A stretch of DNA of 64,000 bases from Clostridiales bacterium (GCA_020860565.1 JAJBUA010000067.1:1-64000), one strand, 5' to 3'; positions 28,691-38,494 are shown, numbered from the stretch's first letter. The notes: generated from the sequence alone by a model not told the origin. Made by a program: numbers and translations.

Positions 28691-30241
28691 TTACATCCAT
28701 TTTTCCAACTTGTCAATATGATTTAACTCAAAAGCCTCTCCAATCTGCCCGTTTACCGATACATCATGCAGAATCAGCGTTTTAATGTTATCCGCATAGA
28801 TACCCTTCTTGCAGCAGAGATCCATCCCCTCCATCATCGCCGGGTATCCTGATTCTGCCTGATCCGCAAAGTAGATATGAACGTTATCCATCGTCACTCT
28901 CCGGATCTTCATCTCCGGCAATCCATACATATAGGCTGCCGCCACATGACAGTTCGTCGCCTCGATATTGATGAAGCTCAGTTCCTTGATCTCCGGCGTC
29001 CGCTCGTCCACAGGCAGTCTTTCCTTTGATGAGACATACTCCGAGTATCCGTCCGGGTCGCAGTTATAAAAGCAGTTAATGACGAACGGAGTCTTTACCT
29101 CGTCCATAATAATATTTTCAAAGTGAATCCGGTCGATCACAGCATCCTGTCCCCGTCCTCTGCGCGACTTAATCCGCAGTCCGCGATCCGTATTCAGGAA
29201 ACGGCAGTTTTTCACCACTACGTCTTTGATCCCGCCGGCCATCTCGCTGCCCAGGGTGATCGAACCGTGCCCGTCCCGCATACAGCACTGATGAATCACG
29301 ATCTTCTGGCATGGCACCTTATATTTCCGTCCCATATAGATCTTGCCGGACTTGATCGCAATACAATCGTCGCCGAGAGAGAAATACACGCCGACAATAT
29401 CTACATCCCGGCAGGATTCCGGATCCAGGCCGTCTGTATTCGGAGAATTTGCCGGGTTGAGAATCTGCATGTCAACAAACCGCAGCCTCTCGGAAAAATA
29501 CGGGTGAATATTCCAGCTCGGACTATTCTGCACCGTGATTCCCTGTACCACGATGTCCTTACAACGGTTCAGGAATATCATACGCGGACGCCAGGCGATC
29601 CGCATCTTTTTCGCATCGTACCACCAGTTATCCGGATCTGCGGAAGCATTTCCATCAATCATCCCTTCTCCGTATATCACCACATGCCGGCACTCAACGC
29701 CGGTAATAATCCCGGTGAACATCGGAAGCGGATTGCCCTCCCAGGAGCCAAGATTATATTCTTTTTTCTCATCATAACTCTGGATCATGCCGGGAAAGAT
29801 CGGGAACTGCGTCCGATCCGTGATACCGGACAAAACCGCGCCCTTCGCAATCTCCAGGCGCAGATCATCTTTCAGAAAGATACTGGTGACCTTGTACTCT
29901 CCTTCCGGGATCAGCACACGACTGTCTTTCGGACAGGCCATAATCGCCGCCTGAATGTAGGCTGTATCATTCTGCACACCGTCCCCTTTGGCTCCAAAAT
30001 CACGGACGTTCAGCGTGATAAACTCCGGATCGGTCTCCACAAACGTTTCAACATCTCCGATGCGAAGCGTATACTCACTGGCCGGTTTCAGATTATAAAT
30101 ACTGGTGATCACGTTCTCCGTCGTCCCATACAGACGGTCGTTTACATAGATCTCATATTCGCGATTGGTATGATAAATGCCTCCGTCCCGTATCTCCACG
30201 GTCACACATCTCGCGGTCGTAAAGACAACTTTAACCTGCAT
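28691..30241 (-). CDS. Glycoside hydrolase family 28 (polygalacturonase)
   Basis: VRDFGAKGDGVQNDTAYIQAAI, NTDGLDPESCRDV, SLGDDCIAIKSG, GHGSITLGSEMAGG. Confidence 0.93.
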   Translation of the reverse strand: MQVKVVFTTARCVTVEIRDGGIYHTNREYEIYVNDRLYGTTENVITSIYNLKPASEYTLRIGDVETFVETDPEFITLNVRDFGAKGDGVQNDTAYIQAAIMACPKDSRVLIPEGEYKVTSIFLKDDLRLEIAKGAVLSGITDRTQFPIFPGMIQSYDEKKEYNLGSWEGNPLPMFTGIITGVECRHVVIYGEGMIDGNASADPDNWWYDAKKMRIAWRPRMIFLNRCKDIVVQGITVQNSPSWNIHPYFSERLRFVDMQILNPANSPNTDGLDPESCRDVDIVGVYFSLGDDCIAIKSGKIYMGRKYKVPCQKIVIHQCCMRDGHGSITLGSEMAGGIKDVVVKNCRFLNTDRGLRIKSRRGRGQDAVIDRIHFENIIMDEVKTPFVINCFYNCDPDGYSEYVSSKERLPVDERTPEIKELSFINIEATNCHVAAAYMYGLPEMKIRRVTMDNVHIYFADQAESGYPAMMEGMDLCCKKGIYADNIKTLILHDVSVNGQIGEAFELNHIDKLEKWM

Positions 30242-30288
30242 GAATGGTCCCCCTTTTTCGTAACTTTAAATTTCCACACTTACCTGTG

Positions 30289-30320
30289 AAAAAAGAGGGC
30301 TTCGCTGTATAGAAGCCCTC
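30289..30320 (-). terminator. Intrinsic terminator/attenuator between permease gene and GH28
   Basis: Minus strand GAGGGCTTC-TATACAGC-GAAGCCCTC followed by TTTTTT. Confidence 0.85.
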
Positions 30321-30362
30321 TTCTCTGCTCTTATCTTGATAACAACGCAGGCATACCGGGCA

Positions 30363-31214
30363 TCAGCCTTTGACACCGCCGGCTGCGATACCTTCAACGA
30401 ACGAATTCTGAGATGCAAAGAATACGATCAGAGAAGGAATAATGGAAATCAGTGACATCGCCAGAACTCGGTTCCACTGGAAACCAACATCACCATCCAT
30501 AGACATACGCAGGTAAATGGAGTTCGTATATTTCGTCATCGTAGAAATATAGATCAACGGTCCCTGGAAGTCGTTGGAAGTCCACATGAACTGGAACAGC
30601 GCGCAGGAAACCAGCGACGGTTTCAGCATCGGAACGATAACATACCACAGTGTCTGAATTGCATTACATCCATCAATCTTGGCTGCTTCTTCGAGTTCTC
30701 TCGGGATACCGCGCAGGAACTGATTCAGCATGAATACGAAGTATGTATCGCAGGCAAACAGCGACGGAATTACCAGCGGTAAATAGCTGTCGGTCCATCC
30801 CCACTTGTTGAACATGATGTACTGCGGCGCATTTAATACTACCTGCGGCAGGAACAGCGTACACATCAACAGGGAGAAGAAAATATTTTTGCCCTTGAAG
30901 TTAAATCTGGCAAAACCATAAGCCGTGATCGTCGCGGAAATCAGAGTGAAGATAACCTTCGGGATAACGATCTTATAGGTGTTGATCATGGACTTGATCA
31001 GGTCGATCTTACCGCCATAGCTCTTGAACGCGTCATTATATCCGTCAAATACCGGATTCTTCGGCCAGAACCACGCGCTGGTGAAGATCTCGGAGTTGGT
31101 CTTAAAGGTAGCGCCTACCATCCAGATCAGAGGATAAACCATGATGATCCCGACCAGAACCAGAACGACATAACGTAATACGGTACTGATTTGATTTTTC
31201 TGTTCTCTTGTCAT
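30363..31214 (-). CDS. Carbohydrate ABC transporter permease (MalG-type)
   Basis: Multiple TM; EELEEAAKIDGCNAIQTLWYVIVPMLKPSL EAA loop. Confidence 0.94.
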   Translation of the reverse strand: MTREQKNQISTVLRYVVLVLVGIIMVYPLIWMVGATFKTNSEIFTSAWFWPKNPVFDGYNDAFKSYGGKIDLIKSMINTYKIVIPKVIFTLISATITAYGFARFNFKGKNIFFSLLMCTLFLPQVVLNAPQYIMFNKWGWTDSYLPLVIPSLFACDTYFVFMLNQFLRGIPRELEEAAKIDGCNAIQTLWYVIVPMLKPSLVSCALFQFMWTSNDFQGPLIYISTMTKYTNSIYLRMSMDGDVGFQWNRVLAMSLISIIPSLIVFFASQNSFVEGIAAGGVKG

Positions 31215-31220
31215 GTCTGA

Positions 31221-32120
31221 TTACCTCCCATCTTCATCCGAATAGTAAACCCACTTCTTCTGGCTGATGAAAGCAATCGCAGTCAGAACAGCAGTGATAA
31301 TGAACAGGATCCACGCCTGCGCACTTGCCATACCCATCTTATGACGAAGGAAAGCGTTGTTATAGATCAACAGGGAAATCAGCGTCGTAGCGCCGTTCGG
31401 TCCGCCCTTGGTTACCAGGAACGGTCCGTTGAATTCCTGGAACGCCTGGCAAAGCTGAGTGATCAGGTTATAGAAAATGATCGGGGTGATCAGCGGTACG
31501 GTAATCTTGAAGAACTGGGTCCACTTGGTCGCGCCATCGATGGAAGCAGCTTCATAAAGATCAACGGATACACCTTTCAAAGCAGCCAGGAAAATAACCA
31601 TTGCAGAACCAAACTGCCATACACGCAGCAAAACGATTACAAACAATGCACCGTTCGCCGTGGCCATCCAGTTAATCTGAGGAACCCCAAAGATGCCAAG
31701 CACCGTATTGACCAGACCTTCTGTATTCCAGACTGCTCTCCACAGGATCGCGATTGCGATGGAGCCGCCAAGAATGGAAGGAATGTAATAAGCGGTTCTG
31801 AAAATATTAACACCTTTCAGTTTGAAATTCAGAATATAAGCGATGAATAACGCGAATACCAGTTTTAACGGTACGTCAAAAATCGCATACTTAAATGTTA
31901 CCAGGAAAGCGCGGACAATATCCTCATCCGTAAAAATCTTCTGATAGTTCATAAGACCCGTCTGGGAGATACCGGAGAACAGATCATAGTTCGTAAAGCT
32001 GTAGTACAGCGATGAAGCGAACGGATATACCTTAAACAGCAAAAATCCGATCAGCCACGGAATTATGAAGAAAAAGCCGACATTCTCACTCAGGGTCTTT
32101 TTAAAACTCTTTTCCTGCAT
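31221..32120 (-). CDS. Sugar ABC transporter permease (MalF-type)
   Basis: Multiple TM; LYEAASIDGATKWTQFFKITVPLITP EAA loop. Confidence 0.94.
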   Translation of the reverse strand: MQEKSFKKTLSENVGFFFIIPWLIGFLLFKVYPFASSLYYSFTNYDLFSGISQTGLMNYQKIFTDEDIVRAFLVTFKYAIFDVPLKLVFALFIAYILNFKLKGVNIFRTAYYIPSILGGSIAIAILWRAVWNTEGLVNTVLGIFGVPQINWMATANGALFVIVLLRVWQFGSAMVIFLAALKGVSVDLYEAASIDGATKWTQFFKITVPLITPIIFYNLITQLCQAFQEFNGPFLVTKGGPNGATTLISLLIYNNAFLRHKMGMASAQAWILFIITAVLTAIAFISQKKWVYYSDEDGR

Positions 32121-32139
32121 GTGTGTTTCCCCTCCTGTA

Positions 32140-32478
32140 TTATTTGTTTAATTCACCGAGCAGTTCCTCATATCGTTCCGGCAGAACGGCTTTTAACTCA
32201 CACGCCCGCGAAACCACATAAGCCAGCTGCTCCCTCATCGAATCGTCCGGGAATGCTTCCCTGCACCCCTTTTCCCGGCAGATCCGTCTGATTCGCTGCA
32301 AGTGATTTTTGAGCATATCGCACAAGGCCCGGTAATTCTCATAAATCTGATCTGACATCTCGCTGATTGTATCCACCAGCAACACAAGCTGATCCGGATC
32401 CGGATCCTTCACGTCCGAAAACCACCTTACAATATCAGCATAATTTGCCTGATCTTTCACAGCTTCTTTAATGTCCAT
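32140..32478 (-). CDS. Hypothetical protein within the sugar-transporter operon
   Basis: Start MDIKEAV preceded by GGAGAGG; coding between MalF-like gene and solute-binding gene; no family recognised. Confidence 0.6.
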   Translation of the reverse strand: MDIKEAVKDQANYADIVRWFSDVKDPDPDQLVLLVDTISEMSDQIYENYRALCDMLKNHLQRIRRICREKGCREAFPDDSMREQLAYVVSRACELKAVLPERYEELLGELNK

Positions 32479-32512
32479 AAGATCCCTCTCCAAACGAATT
32501 CATAATTCATCT

Positions 32513-32605
32513 GCGATCGAGTAGGAGGCGGCTTTTTGCCTCATACTCGCTGCGCCGGGCGGATGCAGCGTCAGCTGCAAAATTTCCTTATCCGCCCGTG
32601 TGCAT
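32513..32605. repeat. Dispersed intergenic repeat, copy A
   Basis: GCGATCGAGTAGGAGGCGGCTTTTTGCCTCATACTCGC...GATGCAGCGTCAGCTGCAAAATTTCCTTATCCGCCCGTGTGCAT; near-identical to 38343-38486 apart from an insertion. Confidence 0.85.
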
Positions 32606-32611
32606 TCAACA

Positions 32612-32640
32612 GAAGCCGCCAGACTTCCTTCGGCGGCTTC
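32612..32640. terminator. Hairpin downstream of the solute-binding gene (terminator or mRNA stabiliser)
   Basis: GAAGCCGCC-AGACTTCCTTC-GGCGGCTTC; no clear T-tract on the minus strand. Confidence 0.5.
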
Positions 32641-32679
32641 CTGTCACCTGTCAAAACAAATTGTTCTTAATCGATTATC

Positions 32680-34044
32680 TTAGTTGCCAAGACACTCATT
32701 GATACCGTCAACCAGAGCTTCCGCTGCTTTCGCACTGTCGTAATCGCCGCTGCTCAGCTTGCCGAATACCTTGTAGTAAACGCCGTCCGGATTTGCCTTC
32801 AGATCGTTGTGCTCGAACTTCGCATCCAGCTGGAACGGGTTGTTTGCGATTGCCTGTGCATTTGCCTCTTTTACCAGCTCATCGCCCAGACCCTTCTCAT
32901 TCAGTACTGCAACTGCTGCTTCCGAACACGGAATACCACGCTCGGTAGACAGGATCTCAGCACCTTCCGGATCATTCAGCATATAGTTGATCAGCATCGC
33001 TGCTTCCTTCGGATGTGCGCAGTTCTTGGTGATCGCGAACGCCATAGAGATCTTGGTGAATCCGCCCTTATAATCGCCAAACTCAAGATCCTCGCCGATG
33101 ACGAATTCCTGATTCGGCTTGTTGGTGGACTCTACGATCGCCTGCTGGAACTTGGTAGCGGAAGAATCCCACTCAAGGATACCGGCATACTTACCATCGA
33201 TCCACTTCGCGTTCTTATCGATGGAGTCAGCCATATCGCCGCTCAGAACCGCGATCGTCGGCATTACATGCTCTGCTTCCATCTTGCAGATGAAATCCAT
33301 GCCTTCCTGAATCTCTTCTACGGAATACTGAAGCTGATTATCTTCTACCCATGCTTTGTTGTACTTGGACTCCAGATAATGTACCAGGAAGATCGCACGG
33401 TCATACTCGCCCATCGCCAACGGATAATAGCTGTCGTCATAAGCCTTGAACGCTGCACCTGCCGCCAGCAGAGAAGCTTCATCAGTCGGAAGAGCTGCGC
33501 CTACCTCGTCAAACGTGGTCTTGTTCCAGTAGAACAGACGTCCGGTCAGAGAAATCGGAACTGCCACCTGCTTGCCGCCCGCTACACACGCGTCAAGAGA
33601 AGTCTGCGGGAACTGAGTCAGATCCAGAACATCCGAATATTCGTTCAGATCCAGGAAGTTCTCACCGTTGTTGGAATAGGACTCGATCCAGTTCCAGTTG
33701 ATCTGCATCACATCTGCTGCGCTGCCGCCAAGGATATTCATCGACTGAGCTTCCTCCCAGCCGTTCCATGCACCGTACTCAGCCTCGATGGTGATGTACG
33801 GATACTTCTCCTGGAATGCTGCGATCGCTGCCTCAGTCGCCTCATGTCTGGAGTCACCGCCCCACCATGAGAAACGCAGGCTTACCGGCTCCTCAGCGCC
33901 TGCCTCGGTCTCCGCCGGAGCTGCCGCGCCGCCTGAGCTCGAACCACTGTCACTGCTACTGCTGCTGCCGCCGCATGCTGCCAGAGACAGCACCATCACG
34001 GACGCCAGCGATAATGAAATTGCTTTCGTAACGTTTTTCCTCAT
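32680..34044 (-). CDS. Extracellular sugar-binding protein (ABC transporter)
   Basis: Lipoprotein signal LSLAACGGSSSSSDSG; SBP family 1 body; paired with permeases. Confidence 0.95.
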   Translation of the reverse strand: MRKNVTKAISLSLASVMVLSLAACGGSSSSSDSGSSSGGAAAPAETEAGAEEPVSLRFSWWGGDSRHEATEAAIAAFQEKYPYITIEAEYGAWNGWEEAQSMNILGGSAADVMQINWNWIESYSNNGENFLDLNEYSDVLDLTQFPQTSLDACVAGGKQVAVPISLTGRLFYWNKTTFDEVGAALPTDEASLLAAGAAFKAYDDSYYPLAMGEYDRAIFLVHYLESKYNKAWVEDNQLQYSVEEIQEGMDFICKMEAEHVMPTIAVLSGDMADSIDKNAKWIDGKYAGILEWDSSATKFQQAIVESTNKPNQEFVIGEDLEFGDYKGGFTKISMAFAITKNCAHPKEAAMLINYMLNDPEGAEILSTERGIPCSEAAVAVLNEKGLGDELVKEANAQAIANNPFQLDAKFEHNDLKANPDGVYYKVFGKLSSGDYDSAKAAEALVDGINECLGN

Positions 34045-34085
34045 AAATAAATTCTCCCTTTCTTATAAAATGGTCAGAGTCCGGG

Positions 34086-34099
34086 TGCAAAGGTTTGCA
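34086..34099. promoter_or_regulatory. Putative LacI-family operator
   Basis: TGCAAAGGTTTGCA palindrome in the leader of the solute-binding gene. Confidence 0.6.
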
Positions 34100-34311
34100 T
34101 CCAAACTCAAAAATATTATGCAACTCTGCTACATTTCTTGTCCCCTTAGCGGTATCTCATGAAGCATTATTGCACGTACTTTGTAGATATTTTTATAATA
34201 ACACCTTTCCCCAGTGATGTCAATTAGTGATTTTGCTCAGTTTGAGATTTTTTAATTTGTTACATTTGGCTAATTCTTTTCTGCCAATTTTGTGCTATTA
34301 TTTCAATAGGA

Positions 34312-34325
34312 TGCAAACGTTTGAA
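34312..34325. promoter_or_regulatory. Putative LacI-family operator
   Basis: TGCAAACGTTTGAA upstream of the GH105 gene. Confidence 0.6.
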
Positions 34326-34367
34326 ATTAAAATGTCACAATTGGTATTTTTCAGAAAAAAGGAGAAG

Positions 34368-35507
34368 ATGTTTATGCAGATTTTAGACCGCTATATCGAG
34401 CAGCTACTGGAAAAGAGCAGCCCGCAGATGCCCATATGGAATATCGAGAAAATCAAGGCCGGAGCCGAGCCTTCGTGGAACTATATGGACGGCTTCATGA
34501 TTCACGCGATCCTCGAACTGTATCATATGACCAAAAAGGAAGAGTATCTCACCTTCGCAGACAATTTTATCGATTACTTTGTCAATGATGATGGTTCGAT
34601 CCAGTCCTATGATCCGTATGAATATAACCTCGACAATGTCAACGCCGGCAAGACTCTTTTTGATCTCTATGAACTGACCGGCAAAGAGAAATACCGCCGT
34701 GCGATCGACACCGTATACAGCCAGCTGAAGGGTCAGCCCCGTACTTCGACCGGCAATTTCTGGCACAAGCTGATCTATCCGAATCAGATCTGGCTGGACG
34801 GCACCTATATGGCGCAGCCGTTCTATATGCAGTATGAGGTTACATTTAACGACTGTGCGAACTGTCTGGACAGCTATCATCAGTTTCTGAATGTCTATAA
34901 CCTGATGCGGGATACGCGCAACGGGCTGTATTATCATGCTTATGATGATTCCCGCCAGATGTTCTGGTGTGACAAGGTCACCGGTCTCTCGGATAATTTC
35001 TGGCTGCGCGCGCTGGGCTGGTACGCAATGGCCCTGATTGACACGATGGACGTTATGCCGGATGATAAGCTCGGTAAAGAGAAGAAGGAACTGAACCGTA
35101 TTTATAAGGAACTGATTGACGCCATGATCCCCTATCAGGATGAGGAATACGGCATGTGGTATCAGGTCGTCAACCGCGGCGGCATCAAACCGAACTATCT
35201 GGAGACCTCCGGCTCGGCGATCTTCGCCTACGCGATCATGCGCAGTGTACGGATGGGATATCTGGATGAGTCTTATTATCAATATGGAAGAAAGGCGTTT
35301 GACGGTATCTGCAGGAAGTATCTGTCGGAAAAGGACGGGGAGCTGCAGCTCGATGGCATCTGCCTGGTGGCCGGACTTGGCAATAAGCAGATGAGAGAAG
35401 GGACCTTTGAATATTATATGAGGGAACCGATCGTCCAGAATGAGGCGAAGGGGGTTGCGCCGCTGATTCAGGCTTATATTGAGATTATGCATCGCGGGGA
35501 GAGCTGA
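34368..35507 (+). CDS. Glycoside hydrolase family 105 (unsaturated rhamnogalacturonyl hydrolase, YteR-like)
   Basis: WNYMDGFMIHAILELYHMT, WLDGTYMAQPFYMQYE, NFWLRALGWYAMALIDTMD, ETSGSAIFAYAIMRSVR; RBS AAAGGAG before ATG. Confidence 0.93.
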   Translation: MFMQILDRYIEQLLEKSSPQMPIWNIEKIKAGAEPSWNYMDGFMIHAILELYHMTKKEEYLTFADNFIDYFVNDDGSIQSYDPYEYNLDNVNAGKTLFDLYELTGKEKYRRAIDTVYSQLKGQPRTSTGNFWHKLIYPNQIWLDGTYMAQPFYMQYEVTFNDCANCLDSYHQFLNVYNLMRDTRNGLYYHAYDDSRQMFWCDKVTGLSDNFWLRALGWYAMALIDTMDVMPDDKLGKEKKELNRIYKELIDAMIPYQDEEYGMWYQVVNRGGIKPNYLETSGSAIFAYAIMRSVRMGYLDESYYQYGRKAFDGICRKYLSEKDGELQLDGICLVAGLGNKQMREGTFEYYMREPIVQNEAKGVAPLIQAYIEIMHRGES

Positions 35508-35553
35508 TTGTTCGAGAAATACATATTATAATATATTTGTCGGTAGACAGTCC

Positions 35554-35697
35554 GTCCCTGAAAAGAAAACATATCCTCCGAGGACCGCTTGCGCTCAGGT
35601 TTTCACGTAGCGGTACTAAACTCGCCGGAAAAACATCCGGTTCGTTAAGTGCCGACGTGAAAAATGTCCTCTGCGGATATGTTTTCTTTTCAGGGAC
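35554..35697. repeat. 144-bp palindromic element
   Basis: Perfect 23-bp terminal inverted repeats GTCCCTGAAAAGAAAACATATCC/GGATATGTTTTCTTTTCAGGGAC plus inner TTTTCACGT/ACGTGAAAA. Confidence 0.9.
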
Positions 35698-35823
35698 TAC
35701 TTTGTTGGCAAATTCTTCATATAATTCTTTCGACGTTTTATCAGTTAACAATGATACATCGTATTTTTATCAAGTTTCTCCTTAAAAGTCCCCGATGCTA
35801 AATCATCGAGGACTTTTTCCACT

Positions 35824-37206
35824 CTATATCCCCGCCGTACGTCTCCACACGCCGCTCCGGTACCGGAGGACGAAGCAGATGCTGCGGGCGATCCAGTCTA
35901 TGACCATCGCGATCCATACACCGATGGCTCCCATCCCCAGACGAACTCCGATTACATAACTCAGGAACACCCGGAAGAGGATCATTGACGTGATGGATAC
36001 CACCATCGGATAGCGCACATCGTTCGATGCTCTCAGCACGTTGCTCAGGGTGAAGGATATCGGCCACAGCAGGATCGCGCTGCCGTCGTGAATCGTTACC
36101 AGAATCGCTGCCAGTGACAGTGCTTCCTGTGAGAGTGCGTACAGCCGCATCGTCAGCGGCATCGTCGCGATGATCAGCACGCAGCAGCTGCCAAGCAGTA
36201 CGTAAGTGATCTTTAACATTTTTTTCGCGTAGTACCGCACCTGCTCATAGTCTCCCGCGCCGACACACTGGCCGATTACGGTGATCATCGCCAGGTTCAT
36301 CGCCTGTCCGGGCAGGATCCCCATACCGTCCAGGTTGTTTGCTACCGCGTTTGCCGCGATCTGCACGGTGCCGAATGTCGCGATGATGCTGACCACCAGC
36401 ACACGCCCCAGCTGGAAGATACTGTTTTCTATGCCGCCGGGAATGCCGATATGTAAGATCCGCCGGATCATTCCGCCATTCCAGCTAAACGGCTCATCGC
36501 CGATATGAATCGGCAGGCTGCGGTCTGTCAGGCGGAAGCATAAGATCAGGCACGCAGTCATACGGGAAATCAGCGACGCGAGTGCGGCGCCGGCCACTCC
36601 CCACTTCATAACGAAGATAAAAAATGCGTTTCCGCACGCGTTCATCAGGTTCATGAGGATCGAGACTTTCATCGAGATTTTGGAATTCTCCATCGACCGG
36701 AACAGCGCCGCGCAGGAATTATAGACAGCGAGAAACGGGTACGACAATGCGGAGAGCCAGAAGTAGACCAGCGCATTTCTCATCACGTCTTCTTCCACCC
36801 CGTGGTACAGGAGTTCCAGAATCTCTCTGCGGAAAATGATCGTGAGTGCCGCGATGCCGACGGAGATCAGCCCTGTGACCAATAATAGCTGCAGCGCCGA
36901 CTCACAGCTTTTCTTTTCATCTTTATGGCCCAGATACTGAGATGCCACGACCGCGCCGCCGGTTGATACTGCCGCGAAGACGTTGATCATCAGATTGTTG
37001 ATCATATCGACCAGTGACACTCCGGACGTCGCTGCTTCGCCGGCGCTCGATACCATCATGGTGTCTACCATACCCACTGTGATTGCCAGCACCTGCTCTA
37101 CGATCAGAGGTGCAATCAGTACCGCGAGTGCACGATTGGAAAACATCCGGTTATCCCGTCTCTCATCTGAAAACAAAGCTGAAAGCTGCATTCCCTGTCC
37201 TTTCAT
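35824..37206 (-). CDS. MATE-family efflux transporter
   Basis: Multi-TM; VDTMMVSSAGEAATSGVSLVD, ASQYLGHKDE, QIAANAVANNLDGMG; start MKGQGMQ inside the ORF. Confidence 0.93.
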   Translation of the reverse strand: MKGQGMQLSALFSDERRDNRMFSNRALAVLIAPLIVEQVLAITVGMVDTMMVSSAGEAATSGVSLVDMINNLMINVFAAVSTGGAVVASQYLGHKDEKKSCESALQLLLVTGLISVGIAALTIIFRREILELLYHGVEEDVMRNALVYFWLSALSYPFLAVYNSCAALFRSMENSKISMKVSILMNLMNACGNAFFIFVMKWGVAGAALASLISRMTACLILCFRLTDRSLPIHIGDEPFSWNGGMIRRILHIGIPGGIENSIFQLGRVLVVSIIATFGTVQIAANAVANNLDGMGILPGQAMNLAMITVIGQCVGAGDYEQVRYYAKKMLKITYVLLGSCCVLIIATMPLTMRLYALSQEALSLAAILVTIHDGSAILLWPISFTLSNVLRASNDVRYPMVVSITSMILFRVFLSYVIGVRLGMGAIGVWIAMVIDWIARSICFVLRYRSGVWRRTAGI

Positions 37207-37433
37207 CCCGTTTATTCCCCTTCTGTAAAAGCTCCACAAGCGGAAATGACTGCCTTGCAATCATCTCCGCTTACAGAACAACAGACTAGCACAACTAAAA
37301 ATAAAAGTCAACCATCTCTCTTTCCGAATACAGGCATCCGGACAGACATCAATCCGAGAAAAATATTGTAATTCCGTTTCTTCTTCATTATAATAAAATT
37401 CAAACAGCAAAACTTATTTCCGGGAGGTTATCT

Positions 37434-38315
37434 ATGAGATACGTAATTGAAAATGACATCCTGCGCGCGGAAATCGATTCCTTTGGCGCTGAGCTGAAAT
37501 CCGTACGCAGAAAAGACAATGACCGTGAGTATATGTGGTACGCGGACAAGAAATACTGGGGCCGCACCTCACCGGTACTCTTTCCCTTCGTGGGAAGCCT
37601 GAAAAATAAAGAGTATATTTATCAGGGGAAACATTATCCCATGGGGCAGCACGGCTTTGCACGCGACATGGAGCATACACTGACATCGCAAACCGATCAC
37701 GAGATCTGGTTTGAACTGGCTTCCACGGAAGAAACTCTGGCGAAATATCCTTTCCTGTTTGTTCTCCGTATCGGCTATGCCCTTGACGGCGCGGATCTTA
37801 AAGTTATGTGGAAGGTTGAGAATCCTGCTCAGCAGACGATGTATTTTTCCATCGGCGCGCATCCGGCTTTTCTCTGTCCGGTTCATGGAGAGAGCAGCAA
37901 AGCTGGTTATCGCCTGTATTTCGGCGGCGTTGACGAGATCCATCATCACGGCAACACTGTGGATACCGGACTGGCCATTAAGACAGAAGATATCGTGATC
38001 CCGCTCACTGACCACCGCGTATCCATCACGGAGGATTTCTTTGACCGCTGCACCTATATGATCGAGGGCGCGCAGACTGGCGAAGTCGGTCTCGAAGATC
38101 CCGAAGGCAAGCGCATCATTACGATGACTTTTGATACCCCGCTTTTTGCTATCTGGTCTCCTGAAGGCAAAAATGCACCTTTCCTCTGTATCGAGCCATG
38201 GTACGGCCGCTGCGACGCCACCGACTTTGACGGTACTCTGGAGGAGCGCGACTATACCAATGTACTCAAAGCAGGGGAAACCTTCAGCGCGGCGTATACG
38301 ATTCGTTATGAATAA
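37434..38315 (+). CDS. Aldose 1-epimerase family protein
   Basis: ENDILRAEIDSFGAELKSVRRK, LFPFVGSLKN, MGQHGFARDME, SIGAHPAFLCP, FLCIEPWYGRCDA; RBS GGGAGG. Confidence 0.92.
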   Translation: MRYVIENDILRAEIDSFGAELKSVRRKDNDREYMWYADKKYWGRTSPVLFPFVGSLKNKEYIYQGKHYPMGQHGFARDMEHTLTSQTDHEIWFELASTEETLAKYPFLFVLRIGYALDGADLKVMWKVENPAQQTMYFSIGAHPAFLCPVHGESSKAGYRLYFGGVDEIHHHGNTVDTGLAIKTEDIVIPLTDHRVSITEDFFDRCTYMIEGAQTGEVGLEDPEGKRIITMTFDTPLFAIWSPEGKNAPFLCIEPWYGRCDATDFDGTLEERDYTNVLKAGETFSAAYTIRYE

Positions 38316-38342
38316 GCAATGAGCATCAGCCGGAAAAATTTT

Positions 38343-38486
38343 GCGATCGAGTAGGAGGCAGCTTTTTGCCTCTTACTCGCCGCGCCGGTTGCTGTGTGCC
38401 GGTGGCACACGTTTAGCAACGACCGGAGCGGAGCGTAGAACAGATGCAACGTCAGCTGCAAAATTTCCATATCCGCCCGTGCGCAT
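38343..38486. repeat. Dispersed intergenic repeat, copy B, with internal hairpin insertion
   Basis: Same termini as copy A, interrupted by GTTGCT-GTGTGCC-GGT-GGCACAC-GTTT-AGCAAC and flanking sequence. Confidence 0.85.
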
Positions 38487-38494
38487 AAAAGGCA

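Noticed and set aside
29123-30289. 388-aa plus-strand ORF
   Set aside because: Antisense shadow of the GH28 gene; no recognisable domain
32809-33870. 353-aa plus-strand ORF
   Set aside because: Antisense shadow of the solute-binding protein gene
34404-35492. 362-aa minus-strand ORF
   Set aside because: Antisense shadow of the GH105 gene
35485-35751. 88-aa minus and 82-aa plus ORFs
   Set aside because: Both run through the perfect inverted-repeat element and are products of its symmetry
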